Shown piece by piece: positions 46,535-59,200 of a DNA stretch of 64,000 nucleotides (position 1 is the stretch's first letter; every line of letters starts with the position of its first letter). Source of the stretch: Bathymodiolus brooksi (Eukaryota; Mollusca; Bivalvia; Mytilida; Modiolidae); NCBI GenBank assembly GCA_963680875.1, contig OY804582.1, positions 54,640,646 to 54,704,645 on the forward strand, given 5' to 3'. The notes beneath the pieces were generated by a model. That model ran no database searches. It had not been told where the DNA came from and was given only the letters and a program-made list of their open reading frames with translations. Position numbers and translations under genes: made by a program.

Positions 46535-48090
46535 AATGAGTACACATGAGCCAACATTAATTATCCTTCAGACAGACTACAAATGAGCCAACATTGATGA
46601 TCCATCAGACAGAGAACACATGGCCAATCATTGATGATCCACCAGACCGAGTACACATGAGCCAACTTTTATTATCCACCAGATAGAGTACACATGACCA
46701 AGCATTGTTTATCCAGCAGATAGAGTACATATGAGCCAACATTGATTATCCACTAGACCGATTACACATGAGCCAACTTTAATTATCCACCAAATAGAGT
46801 ACACATGAGTAAATATTGATCATCCACCAGCCAAAGTACACATGAGCAAACATTGATTAACCATCAACCAAAGTACACATGGGCAAACATTGATTATCCA
46901 TGAGCCAGATAGAGTACACATGAGCAAACATTGATTGTCCATGAGCCAGATAGAGTACACATGAGCAAACATTGATTAACCACCAGCCAAAGTACACATG
47001 AGCAAACATTGATTATCCACCAGCCAAAGTACACATGAGCAAACATTGGTTAACCACCAGCCAAAGTACACATGACCAAACAGTGATTAACCATCAACCA
47101 AAGTACACATTAGCAAACATTGATTATTCATGAGCCAGATAGAGTACACATGAGCAAATATTGATTGTCCATGAGCCAGATAGAGTACACGTGAGCAAAC
47201 ATTGATTAACCACCAGCCAAAGTACACATGACCAAACATTGATTAACCACCAGCCAAAGTACACATGAGCAAACATTGATTATTCATGAGCCAGATAGAG
47301 TACACATGAGCAAACATTGATTAACACCAGCCAAAGTACACATGAGCAAACATTGATTAACCACCAGCCAAAGTACACATGACCAAACAGTAATTAATCA
47401 CCAGCCAAAGTACACATGAGCAAACATTGATTATCCACCAGCCAAAGTACACATGAGCAAACATTGATTAACCACCAGCCAAAGTACACATGAGCAAACA
47501 TTGATTAACCACCAGCCAAAGTACACATGACCAAACAGTTATTAACCATCAACCAAAGTACACATTAGCAAACATTGATTATTCATGAGCCAGATAGAGT
47601 ACACATGAGCAAACATTGATTGTCCATGAGCCAGATAGAGTACACGTGAGCAAACATTGATTAATCACCAGCCAAAGTACACATGAGCAAACATTGATTA
47701 TCCACCAGCCAAAGTACACATGGGCAAACGTTGATTAACCACCAGCCAAAGTACACATGAGCAAACATTGATTATCCATGAGCCAGATATAGTACACATG
47801 AGCAGACATTGATTGTCCATGATCTAGATAGAGTACACATGAGCAAACATTGATTATCCACCAGCCAAAGTACACATGACCAAACAGTGATTAACCACCA
47901 GCCAAAGTACACATGAGCAAACATTGATTATCCACCAGTCAAAGTACACATGAGCAAACATTGATTATCCACCAGCCAAAGCACACATGACCAAACATTG
48001 ATTATCCACCATCCAAAGTACACATGACCAAACATTGATTATTCATGAGCCAGATAGAGTACACATGACCAAACATTGATATTTCGCCAG
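46535..48090. repeat. Tandem array, 37-bp unit, about 42 copies, downstream of gene D
   Basis: The unit reads 'cacatgagcaaacattgatt' 'atccaccagccaaagta'. Variants include gagccagatagagta and accaaacagtg. Higher-order groups of several variants recur. A homologous, shorter array lies behind gene E. Confidence 0.95.
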
Positions 48091-48314
48091 ATTACACAAG
48101 ACAAACATTTATTATCCATCAACACACTGATTACCGACCAATAAGAGTACACATGATTTAACTCTGATAAATCATCATATTCACCACACATGACTAAACA
48201 TTATTGAACAACCAACCAGAGCACACATGACCAACTGGTGGAAATCTAGAAACTGTCAAAATAATCTTATTTGTATTCTATTTGATGCAATGTAATACTC
48301 CACTCTTGGTATCT

Positions 48315-48769
48315 AGAATACATGGCTGCTACTTGCTGCTAACAGGGAAGCTACTGAATCAAGGGTTCCTATTGATTAAGTTGAAGACATCACTTCGAAA
48401 GTTTTATGGTCGTCACCATGACTTGATTGACAGTTATGGAATATCTGTGTCACAAATGACCACGGGTATGTTCCACTTGTCGTAAGCACTTCCCGGTCCT
48501 TTCCTCATTCATGAATTATCACCAGGTTTGTAACTAGATTAACACGACAGGTGCTACAGGTGGGACGGGAACTGGTTACCCTTCCGGAGCACCTGAGTTC
48601 AATCCCGGTTTTTAGTGGGGTTCGTTTTACATTATATTTGGTTTTCTGTGTAATGTTTTGTAGATCGTTGTTTGTCCTTTTGTCCTGTTTCTTTTGGCCA
48701 TTGTGTTGTCTGTCCTTCTTCGAATTACAGATTCTGATTGCCTCTTTGGCATCTTCAAACTCTTCAAAC
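48315..48769 (+). pseudogene. Penelope-like reverse transcriptase C-terminal and 3' end fragment
   Basis: Frame [20 protein letters not shown] then [20 protein letters not shown], stop at 48485, followed by the non-coding end (acccttccggagcacctgag ... gtggggttcg ... ttggcatcttcaaactcttc). 5'-truncated. Inserted in the region downstream of gene D; the homologous region behind gene E lacks it. Confidence 0.75.
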
Positions 48770-48849
48770 CGCTACAAACAAGTACTAAAGACCTGTAACA
48801 AATCATTTTACAACTCAATTGTTTTAAATAGTTGAGTCAGTGTATGCTC

Positions 48850-50040
48850 GTGATTTTTGTAGATATGCATTCTTCGTTGAACTCAAATGTCGATAATTAT
48901 CATATATTTTAAATTGTCATTGATCAAGGGGAGATAATCTGTTTTAAATAATTTAAAATCGTTGGATATTGTTTCCTTGGTGAATGACCAGAAATTACTT
49001 TAATCACATAATTGTATGTGGTGTTATATTTGCATACACGATATCCGAACTCACTTTATGATTTCTTCAATAATGTGTGTATAATGTTAATGTATACCTG
49101 ATGTGAAAGTTGCTCGTGTGTTCAAAACTGTTACGAACACATGCGAAATGAACCAGCTAAAAATGCATATGCTTTGGGTGGTGCTAATGGAAAGTATTCG
49201 TCCAAAAAGGAAAATTACCAAAGGGAAATAAAATATCACATTGTCTTCGTAAACTTTCAGACTATAAATTAATATTGGAAATGCCATTATCAAAATTAAA
49301 AGGTACTCTGTGCTGACCAACTTCATATTAGTTGAAACGGTTGGAACTAAAAACTACATATACTTGTGCAACTTAAATTCCACATGACATATCCCCCATT
49401 TTAATCGTTTTGAGTGTATGTGTTTATTCACGTGTCATAGAAGATTTAAGAATTACAATTTGGCTATTGATTCTACCAAAGTTGCTTCATGGTAGTTTTC
49501 GGGTGGATGTCTTCGGAGTTCTTCAAAATGTCAACTGGTATGTAAAATGAAGACGAAACATTAGCAGACGACACATGACAACTTTGTCATAATTAACGCA
49601 CAAACAAACTTCAGATATGTTTAAACATAAACAAATCAATGTAATTAAAATGTAGAAGCAAAGCGAGGTAAACAACTGGGGGTTAATTAAAAACAAAGCT
49701 GGTGGCCACGTAATTATAAAGCTCCGTAGAGAAAGTTACGGGTGTATTCGTTCAGTGACAATATAAAACATGGACCATTTATGTTGTGAAATAGTAAAGT
49801 GTTAGATTTTCTATGCAAACTGGTAAGGAATGGGTATGTAAACAATGGTACAATTTTGAAAAATGGATCATACTACACGGAGTATATAGTAACTAGTTTT
49901 TCCCTAGAATACTAGTAGAACGTTTATCTTATAGACGTAGTTCAGCTACATTGATGACGAGAACACAACAAATCATACAGGTAGATAAAATGTGGCGCTG
50001 TGGTAAGGGTCTGGACGCATTTTGATTACAAATTACAAGT
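48850..50040. other. Intergenic stretch, nothing recognised
   Basis: The first 200 bases match 61740-61900 behind gene E. The rest is AT-rich. A hydrophobic minus-strand frame at 49326-49087 has no family resemblance and is not called. Confidence 0.4.
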
Positions 50041-50044
50041 ATTA

Positions 50045-50215
50045 AAGGTTTGAAGATACCAAAAGAGTCGTTAATCAATACAACGACCAAAAGAAAACTG
50101 ACAAAAAGGACAAATATGACATACAACACACTAGACCGAAAACTAAAGATTGAACAACACGAAACCCACCAACTCAGGTGATCCGGAATGGGAAGGAATT
50201 TCAGTTCTACTAATG
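50045..50215 (-). repeat. Penelope-like element 3' terminal fragment, diverged
   Basis: Complement of 'tttgaagataccaaaagagt' ... 'caacacgaaacccacc' ... 'actcaggtgatccggaatgg'. No coding part. Confidence 0.5.
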
Positions 50216-50800
50216 CCAAACGGGAGATAATGAAAATGGTCAGAAAACTGACCTTATAACAGGCCATTAAATGCTACTTCTAACAAACTGTTGCTCATTA
50301 CTGCTGCAACCAGGTGTGTGTTTACTGCAAGAAGCGCTTGACATTGCATAAGCACTCATTTACGTCCCGTTCTAAAGAGGGATTGTGTTTTGTTTTATTC
50401 TTCAGACACAACTAGCGGACATCCCGTTCAGAGGAGTTGCACCACACATGAGAGACACCATATCCTATTTCTATTTTTATTTATGGAACAGGGGCTTTGA
50501 TGGCAGGGTGATTAAAGGCTGTTGGCTTCTAATTACAAGAATAACACCACTGGTGTGCGTTCTCGCCTCGATATCGACCTCAGGTGTTAAGGTTTGTATA
50601 TGACTACCCAAGTCCGAGAGTTTCTCTTGTCAATTTGTTGCATCTGTCCGGGAGTTCCTACCCTTAACGAAAGCTCACGATGAAACTGAAAAATAACTGA
50701 TGGTGACATTAAACACTAAAAAACAATTTATATTTATACAAAATTATACTAAATCCTCATCAAAGTGTTACATTCATGCAGTCATCTCCAGATGGCAGTG

Positions 50801-50910
50801 AGGGGTCGTCCTGGTCGTGATCGTATATTACAAATGTAGCTGGATTTATAGCTGCCAGTGAAATCACTGCCTATCACCACTTAAGATGTGAGTTCGAATC
50901 CCTCATATAT
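50801..50910 (+). mobile_element. SINE family 2, head fragment
   Basis: 'gtcgtcctggtcgtgatcgt' through 'atcactgcctatcaccactt' to 'gagttcgaatccc'; body and tail absent. Confidence 0.7.
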
Positions 50911-51041
50911 TTCCACATTTCATACGACATCTTTGACCAAGTCTCGTCCATTTTTTATTCAATGTAAAGATTGGACAAAGTCAGATGTAGATGATTTTCC
51001 CGTTTGTCGTCCCTGAATCATAAAACTTTCCTTGTTAAATT

Positions 51042-51066
51042 CAGGGGCGGATCCAGGGGGGTGCAC

Positions 51067-51104
<38 letters not shown>

Positions 51105-51241
51105 TTGGAAAAAATATGATTTTTTGGCGTAAAATCGTGATTTTTCACACGAAATACCCCCAAAATGATCGCGCCTCCCTCCGTTCGGCGCAATTTTTTT
51201 AAGTGCGCCCCCCCTAACTTAAAATCCTAGATCCGCCCCTG
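51042..51241. mobile_element. MITE with CAGGGGCGGATC terminal repeats, 5-bp target duplication and poly-C run
   Basis: Left terminus 'caggggcggatccagg', right terminus 'cctagatccgcccctg', flanked by AAATT on both sides (51037-51041, 51242-51246). A run of 27 C at 51073-51099 lies inside the left arm. 200 bp, non-coding. Confidence 0.75.
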
Positions 51242-51767
51242 AAATTGGTCATTTTACAACAGTTGGAGATAGAGCGTACCGCGCGCTGTTTATTTTATGA
51301 CTAAATTGTGGATCATATTCTAAGAAATCAGTGTGCGTTCGGATCCCAAATAACTCGTATGTAGGGCAATTCTTGAATTATAATTTTTACTTTCAGCGAT
51401 TAAAAAGGAGTTGAAGTCGGTCATATATGTTCTTCAAGTGACATTGTTTCATAATGTACGAATATTTGTTCCATGTTCCAATTTTACTTGTGACCAGTCT
51501 GGTTTCATACTGTATTTGAAACAATTTCGAGAAACATGCTGGACTCATATTTGTATGTGTCTGTTTGAGTGTGATTTTTATCTTACCACTTGTAAGTAGT
51601 TTCTTGTATGTTTGTTTGTCATCAACAATGTGCATAGAAATATACATTGGATGTGCTCGCAAGCATCCTTTATTTATGCTTTCTGTTTAAGTCTTACGGT
51701 ATTACATTCGCTATCCAACAATGTAATATACTCATGGGATTCAGATATGTGTAATTATATCTAATTA

Positions 51768-52210
51768 TTAGGATACTATAAAATATACAAAATGGACACG
51801 TGTACGGCCATCTTTTTTCTGCAGCGTGAATCTTGATTCATCGCTGAACCAGACTCGCCTCCAGTTTTGCAGGTCCCAGCCCCTTACTCTGTTGCACCAT
51901 CGGACCCTTGCAATTCGATGATGACGTCTCAGTACTGCGCCGAAGTAAGGACGTCGATATTCGTCGGAGACCTGAGACATTTGATGCTGTTTCTCTTGCT
52001 GTCATGGTCCGGTGTCTCAGGTGAAGTACCCTGATGTAGCGATCTTGGGCTGCTGATGTGATCCTAGGTCGGCCAGAACGTTAACAGTCATCTGTTGAAC
52101 TGGATTGCTGGTACCGTTGCAAGAGTCTGGAACTCGTGCTCCGGTGAACATTATATAGTTTAGCGACTGCATACTGTTATTCACCGGCCTGTGTCTAGTC
52201 TTGGCATATC
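51768..52210 (-). pseudogene. Tc1-type transposase, broken
   Basis: Minus strand: the first frame (about 52190-51950) gives a helix-turn-helix region VAKLYNVHRSTSSRLLQRYQ, an in-frame stop, then RSGRPRITSAAQDRYIRVLH. A frameshift leads to a second frame (51980-51768) with RRPYFGAVLRRHHRIARVRW, DLQNWRRVWFSDESRF and KKDGRTRV, the segment around the second catalytic Asp of Tc1/mariner transposases. The C-terminal third is missing. Inactive. Confidence 0.8.
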
Positions 52211-52316
52211 GGAGCAGGGTCGAGAAACAATTTAACGACTGAATTCAATGAAACGGTTATGTGTCTTTTATACCTATTAAACTCGCTTAAAGATAAGCCA
52301 TGATTCGCACGTGCAA

Positions 52317-52688
52317 CAGGGGTGCGTTCAACATCGTAGCTGCTAGGTTGAGCTACGTAGAAAAATCCTATTGAACGGAAAGCTAGCCTAGCCGCTACAT
52401 AGCTCTAGCTAGCTTAAAAAATGTCTGCTAGCTTTTGAATTCAAGATGGCGGCTAAAACTAAATTTAATAAGTTCGTAAGGTAAAAATAGTGGCATTGCA
52501 GGAAGTGGCAACACTTTTAATACGGATGATAATTTATTAAGATAACTAAACAAATACGATTAGCTAAAATGTTCCAAGAAATTATTCTATATGATTGGCG
52601 CCATATTTGTTAGCACTGCTACGTAGCTAATCGTTCAATAGCTTACCTAGCAGCTAGGCTAGCTGCTACGATATTGAACGCAACCCTG
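52317..52688. mobile_element. MITE with CAGGG-type terminal inverted repeats, complete
   Basis: Left 'caggggtgcgttcaacatcg', right complement 'cagggttgcgttcaatatcg'. The interior includes 'caagatggcggctaaaacta' and repeated 'ctagctgctacg' words. A truncated relative is at 370-633. No clear target-site duplication. Adjacent to, but not obviously part of, the Tc1 remnant. Confidence 0.75.
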
Positions 52689-53009
52689 TCCTACTTATTC
52701 CCGTACGCCTTCCTCGTGCAGCGTTACACATGATGACCCGAAAAGGTCACGTGTGATCAACAGCCACTATCAGGAGTTTAAATTCAATTATTTAAATTTT
52801 AACATGATCATGTTTTTATGTCTCAATCACGCAAATTTTTGCGAAAATTCATATTTGGAAAAAAAATGTTGGATGTTGCGTTTCTTTTTTGGGAGAGTAT
52901 ATTTGCTTTTTCTTTCTATTTTTTTTTTTTTGGTTAAGGGGAGGGGGTGCTCCATAAATGGCAATTTATAAAGAATATCTAATAAGAAACTCATTCGATC
53001 CAATCAGCT

Positions 53010-53252
53010 GTACATATATGCTCATTGGAGAATAAATCGATTAATGTAATCGATACGGACTAATGTGGGCCTCTGTGATCATAATATTCCGTTCATGCTT
53101 TTGAAAAGTGATTTGAGTGTCAAAACCCATTTACGAGATAAGAATCATAGACCGATCTTTATAAATCTAAGTTGTTGTTCTATATTCGAAGATAATATTA
53201 TACGTGTAGGTGGGTCGTCTGGGTCAAGATTGAATTCCTGATTGTAGTAAAC
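53010..53252 (+). promoter_or_regulatory. Gene E promoter-proximal block
   Basis: Diverged copy of the shared block: 'gggcctctgtgatcataata', AGATAAGA at 53136-53143, and 'gataatattatacg' in place of the TATATAA of C and D. Confidence 0.6.
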
Positions 53253-56200
53253 ATGAAAATGCAGTTGATTTTGATGTTCTTGTTGTGTTCTGGACTCATT
53301 GGTGTTTCAGATGGTATTGATTCAAAACGTCTATTACTGAATGATCCTACCATATTTCAGGATCGTCTAAATCGGATGGAAAGTATGTTGGCGAAACAAG
53401 CTATAACAATACAACAACAAGCAGCTGAAATCAGCCAGTTAAAGTCATATACGAGCTCTTCCAAAGGTATTATATTACAAGTTAAATGAATACTATTGCA
53501 AGATTATTACGAATTTTACAGGGCAAACTATAGCAAGCAGTTGTAATGATATTTCACAATATAGAATAATTTTATAAATTTTCAGTAATGTGAACATTAC
53601 TTTCCAATCCAATTAAAATTAGATCTCTTAATTTCGCCCTCCTTTTCTCATTAAGTGCGAGATCTAACGCGATCCCATAAGGGTCACGTTCATGTGACCT
53701 TTTCTTGTCTAATCATATTGTCGATCCGCAAAAATTGGAAGTAAAATCGAACTTTGTGATTATTTACCTTGATCAATTTCCGCGGACATTATGAAGAAAT
53801 ACACACCGGTGTTTAATAGAATAATAATAGCTCAATTTCTTTGATTTAAACAATAGACCATTTCCACATTTCCGACTTGGTTTAAAATTATATTTTTTAC
53901 ACGTTTTAATAGAATATTTATTTCCCTTTGTTGAAAGAAAATAGCATATATTTTACCCAAAATCTGCGCAAATTTTAATGTTATACCATCTTGTAAATAT
54001 AATTATCCCCTGATTTTTTTATTAGGTTCAAATATCTACTAATTATCAGAAACAATTTACTCAAATAATGTGCCTTTTCCGTACTCATTCGGCAAACTTC
54101 GGGTCAATCCCCTGCGCTCCATCTATATTTCGATTGTAATACTGAATGTGATATGTGTTTACTCTTAATATTTCTTCGCCGGAAATAATAATGACCGCAG
54201 TGTAATAGTGTAAACTAAATAAGCCATCTAAGTGTCATAAATCGAAGTCATATTTTTATTAAATAACACGTAAATACTACACATTTTAGACACTGAATTT
54301 CTCTAATCTAATATATCATATTTTTAACTGAGCAAGTCCATTTTGAAGTTACTAATATTACCTCCAACATTGAAGATTTCCGAAAGAGGTTCCAGTGACA
54401 ATACAGAGGTAAGATGGATGAACGGAATCGGCCGAGCTCAGTTGAGTAAACGGTTACAATTTTACCCGTAGAAAAGGAAATAATTCCTATGAAAAACATA
54501 TAATTTAGAATCAAATCGGGAATGTCTAAAAAGTCTATTTTGCAACAGTTCAGTGTGTTAAAGACTGTGATAATAGCAATTATTAATGGTTAACATGTAT
54601 GACTTTTACTTATTTAAAGGCCACCTAAGTTTAGTCCCCGGTTTTAAGTGAGGCTTGTTTTGCTCATTCTTCTTAGATCACTGTGTGTCCTTTTTCTTTT
54701 GACCATTGTATTGTCTGTCCTTCTTCGATTTATGGCTTCTTATTACCCCTTTGGTGTCTTCAAAATTTTTCTTAATAGAAAACAAACACTTGTTTTAACT
54801 GTTTGAAATTTCAAAGTAACCAAGAACGCTTATTTTGTACTTGTGATAAAACACCTACCGCATTTATTTAAAAGGACACCTAAGCGTGATCTCTTGTGTT
54901 GGATGTCCCACACACCAACAAGAAAACGGGAACACCAAGTGAGGGCTTTCAACTTATTAATTGTTATAATATAGTTATAAAGTATACAGTTTGTATTCCA
55001 TTTATTATATTAGTTTTACTCTAATGTATCCTATTTTTCTATTTTAAACAGTTAGCGGGTCAACCTACGTGATCTGGGGAAGGAAACAATGTCCGCCCAA
55101 TAATTATACAGAACAAGTTTATTCAGGTATTGTATATTATTGTAAATACTTTAAATGTTGAACCGTGTGGAACATGGTGAGATATCAATGAACATATAGC
55201 ATCAAGAATGAAAAATGAGCTTGATATTTGTTTAACATCTAAGCAAAATCTGACAATATTATTATGAGAAAAAAATCAGTATTCAGTGATGGTCAACAAT
55301 TAGTATTCAGTGATGGTCAACAATTCAAGCAATATCAACAAATTGAACTACTTATCAACCCAAATCATTGAACACAAAAAGACTATGGCATATAGCGATG
55401 AAGATCCAGGATCTGTCTTAGGACAGACACAAAAATGTGGTGGGATTAAATCGAATCTTATTATGATAGAAAGACATCTATTTGATTTATCTGCTTTTAC
55501 TACATGTTTCATAGTTTTATTTTAGCACTGAATGATTCGGATTAAATAGAATTCGACGTGTCTAGTACAAAGCGGACTTCATCATCATCTCATTAAAAAT
55601 TAACTTGTTCTCGCCATGATCTAGCTGGAAAATTGCTGAATTGGTATTCAATGACACTCACTCACTAACTCACTCACCCTATTGTTATCACATGTCCTAT
55701 TGTTATCACACATCTTATCGCTATCACATATCCTATTGTTATCACATATCCTATTGCTATCACATATCATATCGTTATCCCACATCCTATTGTTATCCCA
55801 CGTCCTATTGTTTTCACACATCCTATTGTTATCACATATCCTATTGTTATCATGCATCCTATTGTTATCACACATCCTATTGTTATCACACATCCTATTG
55901 TTATCACACATCCTAATGTTATCACACATTCTATTGTTATCACACATGCTATTGCTATCACACGTCCTATTATTATCACACGTTCTATTGTTATCACATA
56001 TCCTATTGTTATCACGCATCATATTGTTATCACATATCCTATTGTTATCACATATCCTATTGTTATCCCACGTCCTATTGTTTTCACACATCCTATTGTT
56101 ATCATACATCCTATTGTTATCACATATCCTATTGTTATCACACATACTATTGTTATCACACATCCTATTGTTATCACATATCCTATTGCTTTCACATATC

Positions 56201-59200
56201 CTATTGTTATCACATATCCTATTGTTATCATACATCCTATTGTTATCACACATCCTATTGTTATCACACATCCTACTGTTATCGCACATCCTATTGTTAT
56301 CACACATCCTAATGTTATCACACATCCTATTGTTATCACACATGTTATTGCTATCACACGTTCTATTGTTATCACATATCCTATTGTTATCACGCATCCT
56401 ATTGTTATCACACATCATATTGTTATCACATATCCTATTGTTATCACATATCCTATTGTTATCCCACGTCCTATTGTTTTCACACATCCTATTGTTATCA
56501 TACATCCTATTGTTATCACACATCCTATTGTTATCACATATCCTATTGTTATCACACATACTATTGTTATCACACATCCTATTGTTATCACATATCCTAT
56601 TGTTTTCACACATCCTATTGTTATCACATATCCTATTGTTATCACATATCGTATTGTTATCACACATCCTATTGTTAGCACACATGCTATTGTTATCACA
56701 CATCCTATTGTTATCACACATCCTATTGTTATCACACATCGCATTGTTATCACACATCGCATTGCTATCACACATCCTATTGTTATCACACATCGTATTG
56801 TTATCACACATCCTATTGTTATCACATATCCTTTTATTATCACACATCTCATAGTTATCACATATCACATTGTTATCACAATTCCTATTGTTATCACACA
56901 TCGCATTGTTATCATATATCCTATTGTGACATATCCTACTGTTATCACACATCCTATTGTTATCACACATGCCTTTTCTATCACACATCCTATTGCTATC
57001 ACACATTCCCTTTTTATCACACATCCTATTGTTATCACACATCCTATTGTTATCGCATATCCTATTGTTATCATACATGCTATTGTTATCACACATCCTA
57101 TTGTTATCGCACATCCTATTGTTATCACACATCCTATTGTTATCACACATGCCCTTTTTATCACACATCCTATTGTTATCACACATGCCCTTTTTATCAC
57201 ACATCCTATTGTTATCACACATCCTATTGTTATCACACATCCTATTGTTATCACACATCCTAGTGTCATCACACATCCTATTGTTATCATAAATCCTCAT
57301 GTTATCACACATCCTATTGTTATCACATATCATATTGTCACATATCCTATTGTTATCACACATCCTATTGCTATCACACATGCCCTTTTTATCACACATC
57401 CTATTGTTATCACACACGCCCTTTTTATCACACATCCTATTGTTATCACACATCCTATTGTTATCACACATCCTATTGTTATCACACATCCTATTGTTAT
57501 CACACATCCTATTGTTATTACACATCCTATTGTTATCACACATTCTATTGTTATCACATATCCTATTGCTATCATATATCCTCATATTATCACAAATCCT
57601 ATTGTTATCACATATTCTATTGTCACATATCCAATTGTTATCACATATCCAATTGTTATCACAAATACTATTGTTATCACACATGTCGTTGTTATCACAC
57701 GTCCTATTGTTATCACATATCCTATTATTATCACACATGCCGTTGTTATCACACATCCTATTGTTATCACACATCATATTTCTATAGCATATCCTAGTGC
57801 TATCACACATCCTATTGTTATCACACATCCTATTGTTATCACATATCCTAATGTTATCGCACATCCTAGTGTGTTCACAAATCCTATTATTATCACACAT
57901 TCTATTGCTATCACAAATCATATTGTTATCACACACTCTATTGTTATCACACATTCTATTGTTATCATATATCCAATTGTTATCACACATCCTATTTTTA
58001 TCAGACATCCTAGTGTCATCACACATCCTATTGTTATGATATATCCTAATGTTATCACACATCCTATTGTTATCACATATCCTATTGTCACATATCCTAT
58101 TGTTATCACACATCCTATTGTTATCACACATCCTATTGTTATCACATATGCCCTTTTTATCACACATCCTATTGTTATCACACATCCTATTGTCACACAT
58201 CCTATTGTTATCACACATCCTATTGTTATCACACATCCTATTGTTATCACACATCCTATTGTTATCACACATCCTAGTGTCATCACACATCCTATTGTTA
58301 TCATAAATCATCATGTTATCACACATCCTATTGTTATCACATATCCTATTGTCACATATCCTATTGTTATCACACATCCTATTGTTATCACACATGCCCT
58401 TTTTATCACACATCCTATTGTTATCACACATCCTATTGTTATCACACATCCTATTGTTATCACACATCCTAGTGTTACCACATCCTATTGTTATCACACA
58501 TCCTATTGCTATCACACATCCTATTGTTATCACACATCCTATTGTTATCACACATTCTATTGTTATCACATATCCTATTGCTATCATATATCCTCATATT
58601 ATCACACATCCTATTGTTATCACATATCATATTGTCACATATCCAATTGTTATCACAAATACTATTGTTATCACACGTCCTATTGTTATCACATATCCTA
58701 TTGTTATCACACATGCCGTTGTTATCACACATCCTATTGTTATCACACATCATATTGCTATCACATCCTATTTTCACATATCCTATTGCTATCACATATC
58801 CTATTGTTATCACACATCCTATTGTTATCACATATCCTAATGTTATCGCACATCCTAGTGTGTTCACAAATCCTATTGTTATCACACATTCTATTGCTAT
58901 CACAAATCATATTGTTATCACACATGCCGTTGTTATAACACGTCCGATTGTTATCACATATCCTATTGTTATCACACATGCCGTTGTTATCACACATCAT
59001 ATTGCTATCACACATCCTATTGTTATCATACATCATATTGTTATCACATATCCTAGTGTTATCACACATCCTAGTGTGTTCACAAATCCTATTGTTATCA
59101 CATACCATATTGCTATCACACATCCCATTGTTATCACACATTCTATTGTCATCACACATCCTATTGTCACATATCCTATTGCAATCACACATCATATTGT

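Noticed and set aside
46535..48090. Possible CRISPR-like array
   Set aside because: The 37-bp units abut directly without unique spacers, no cas genes are present and the genome is eukaryotic.
49087..49326. Hydrophobic 79-codon minus frame
   Set aside because: Hydrophobicity follows from T-rich sequence; no family resemblance and no neighbouring exon.
55648..58938. Open frames of 979 (minus), 1028 and 390 (plus) codons
   Set aside because: All are translations of the 18-bp tandem repeat, with a hexapeptide period in every frame and both strands. They lie inside an intron of gene E, and nothing separates one frame as selected.
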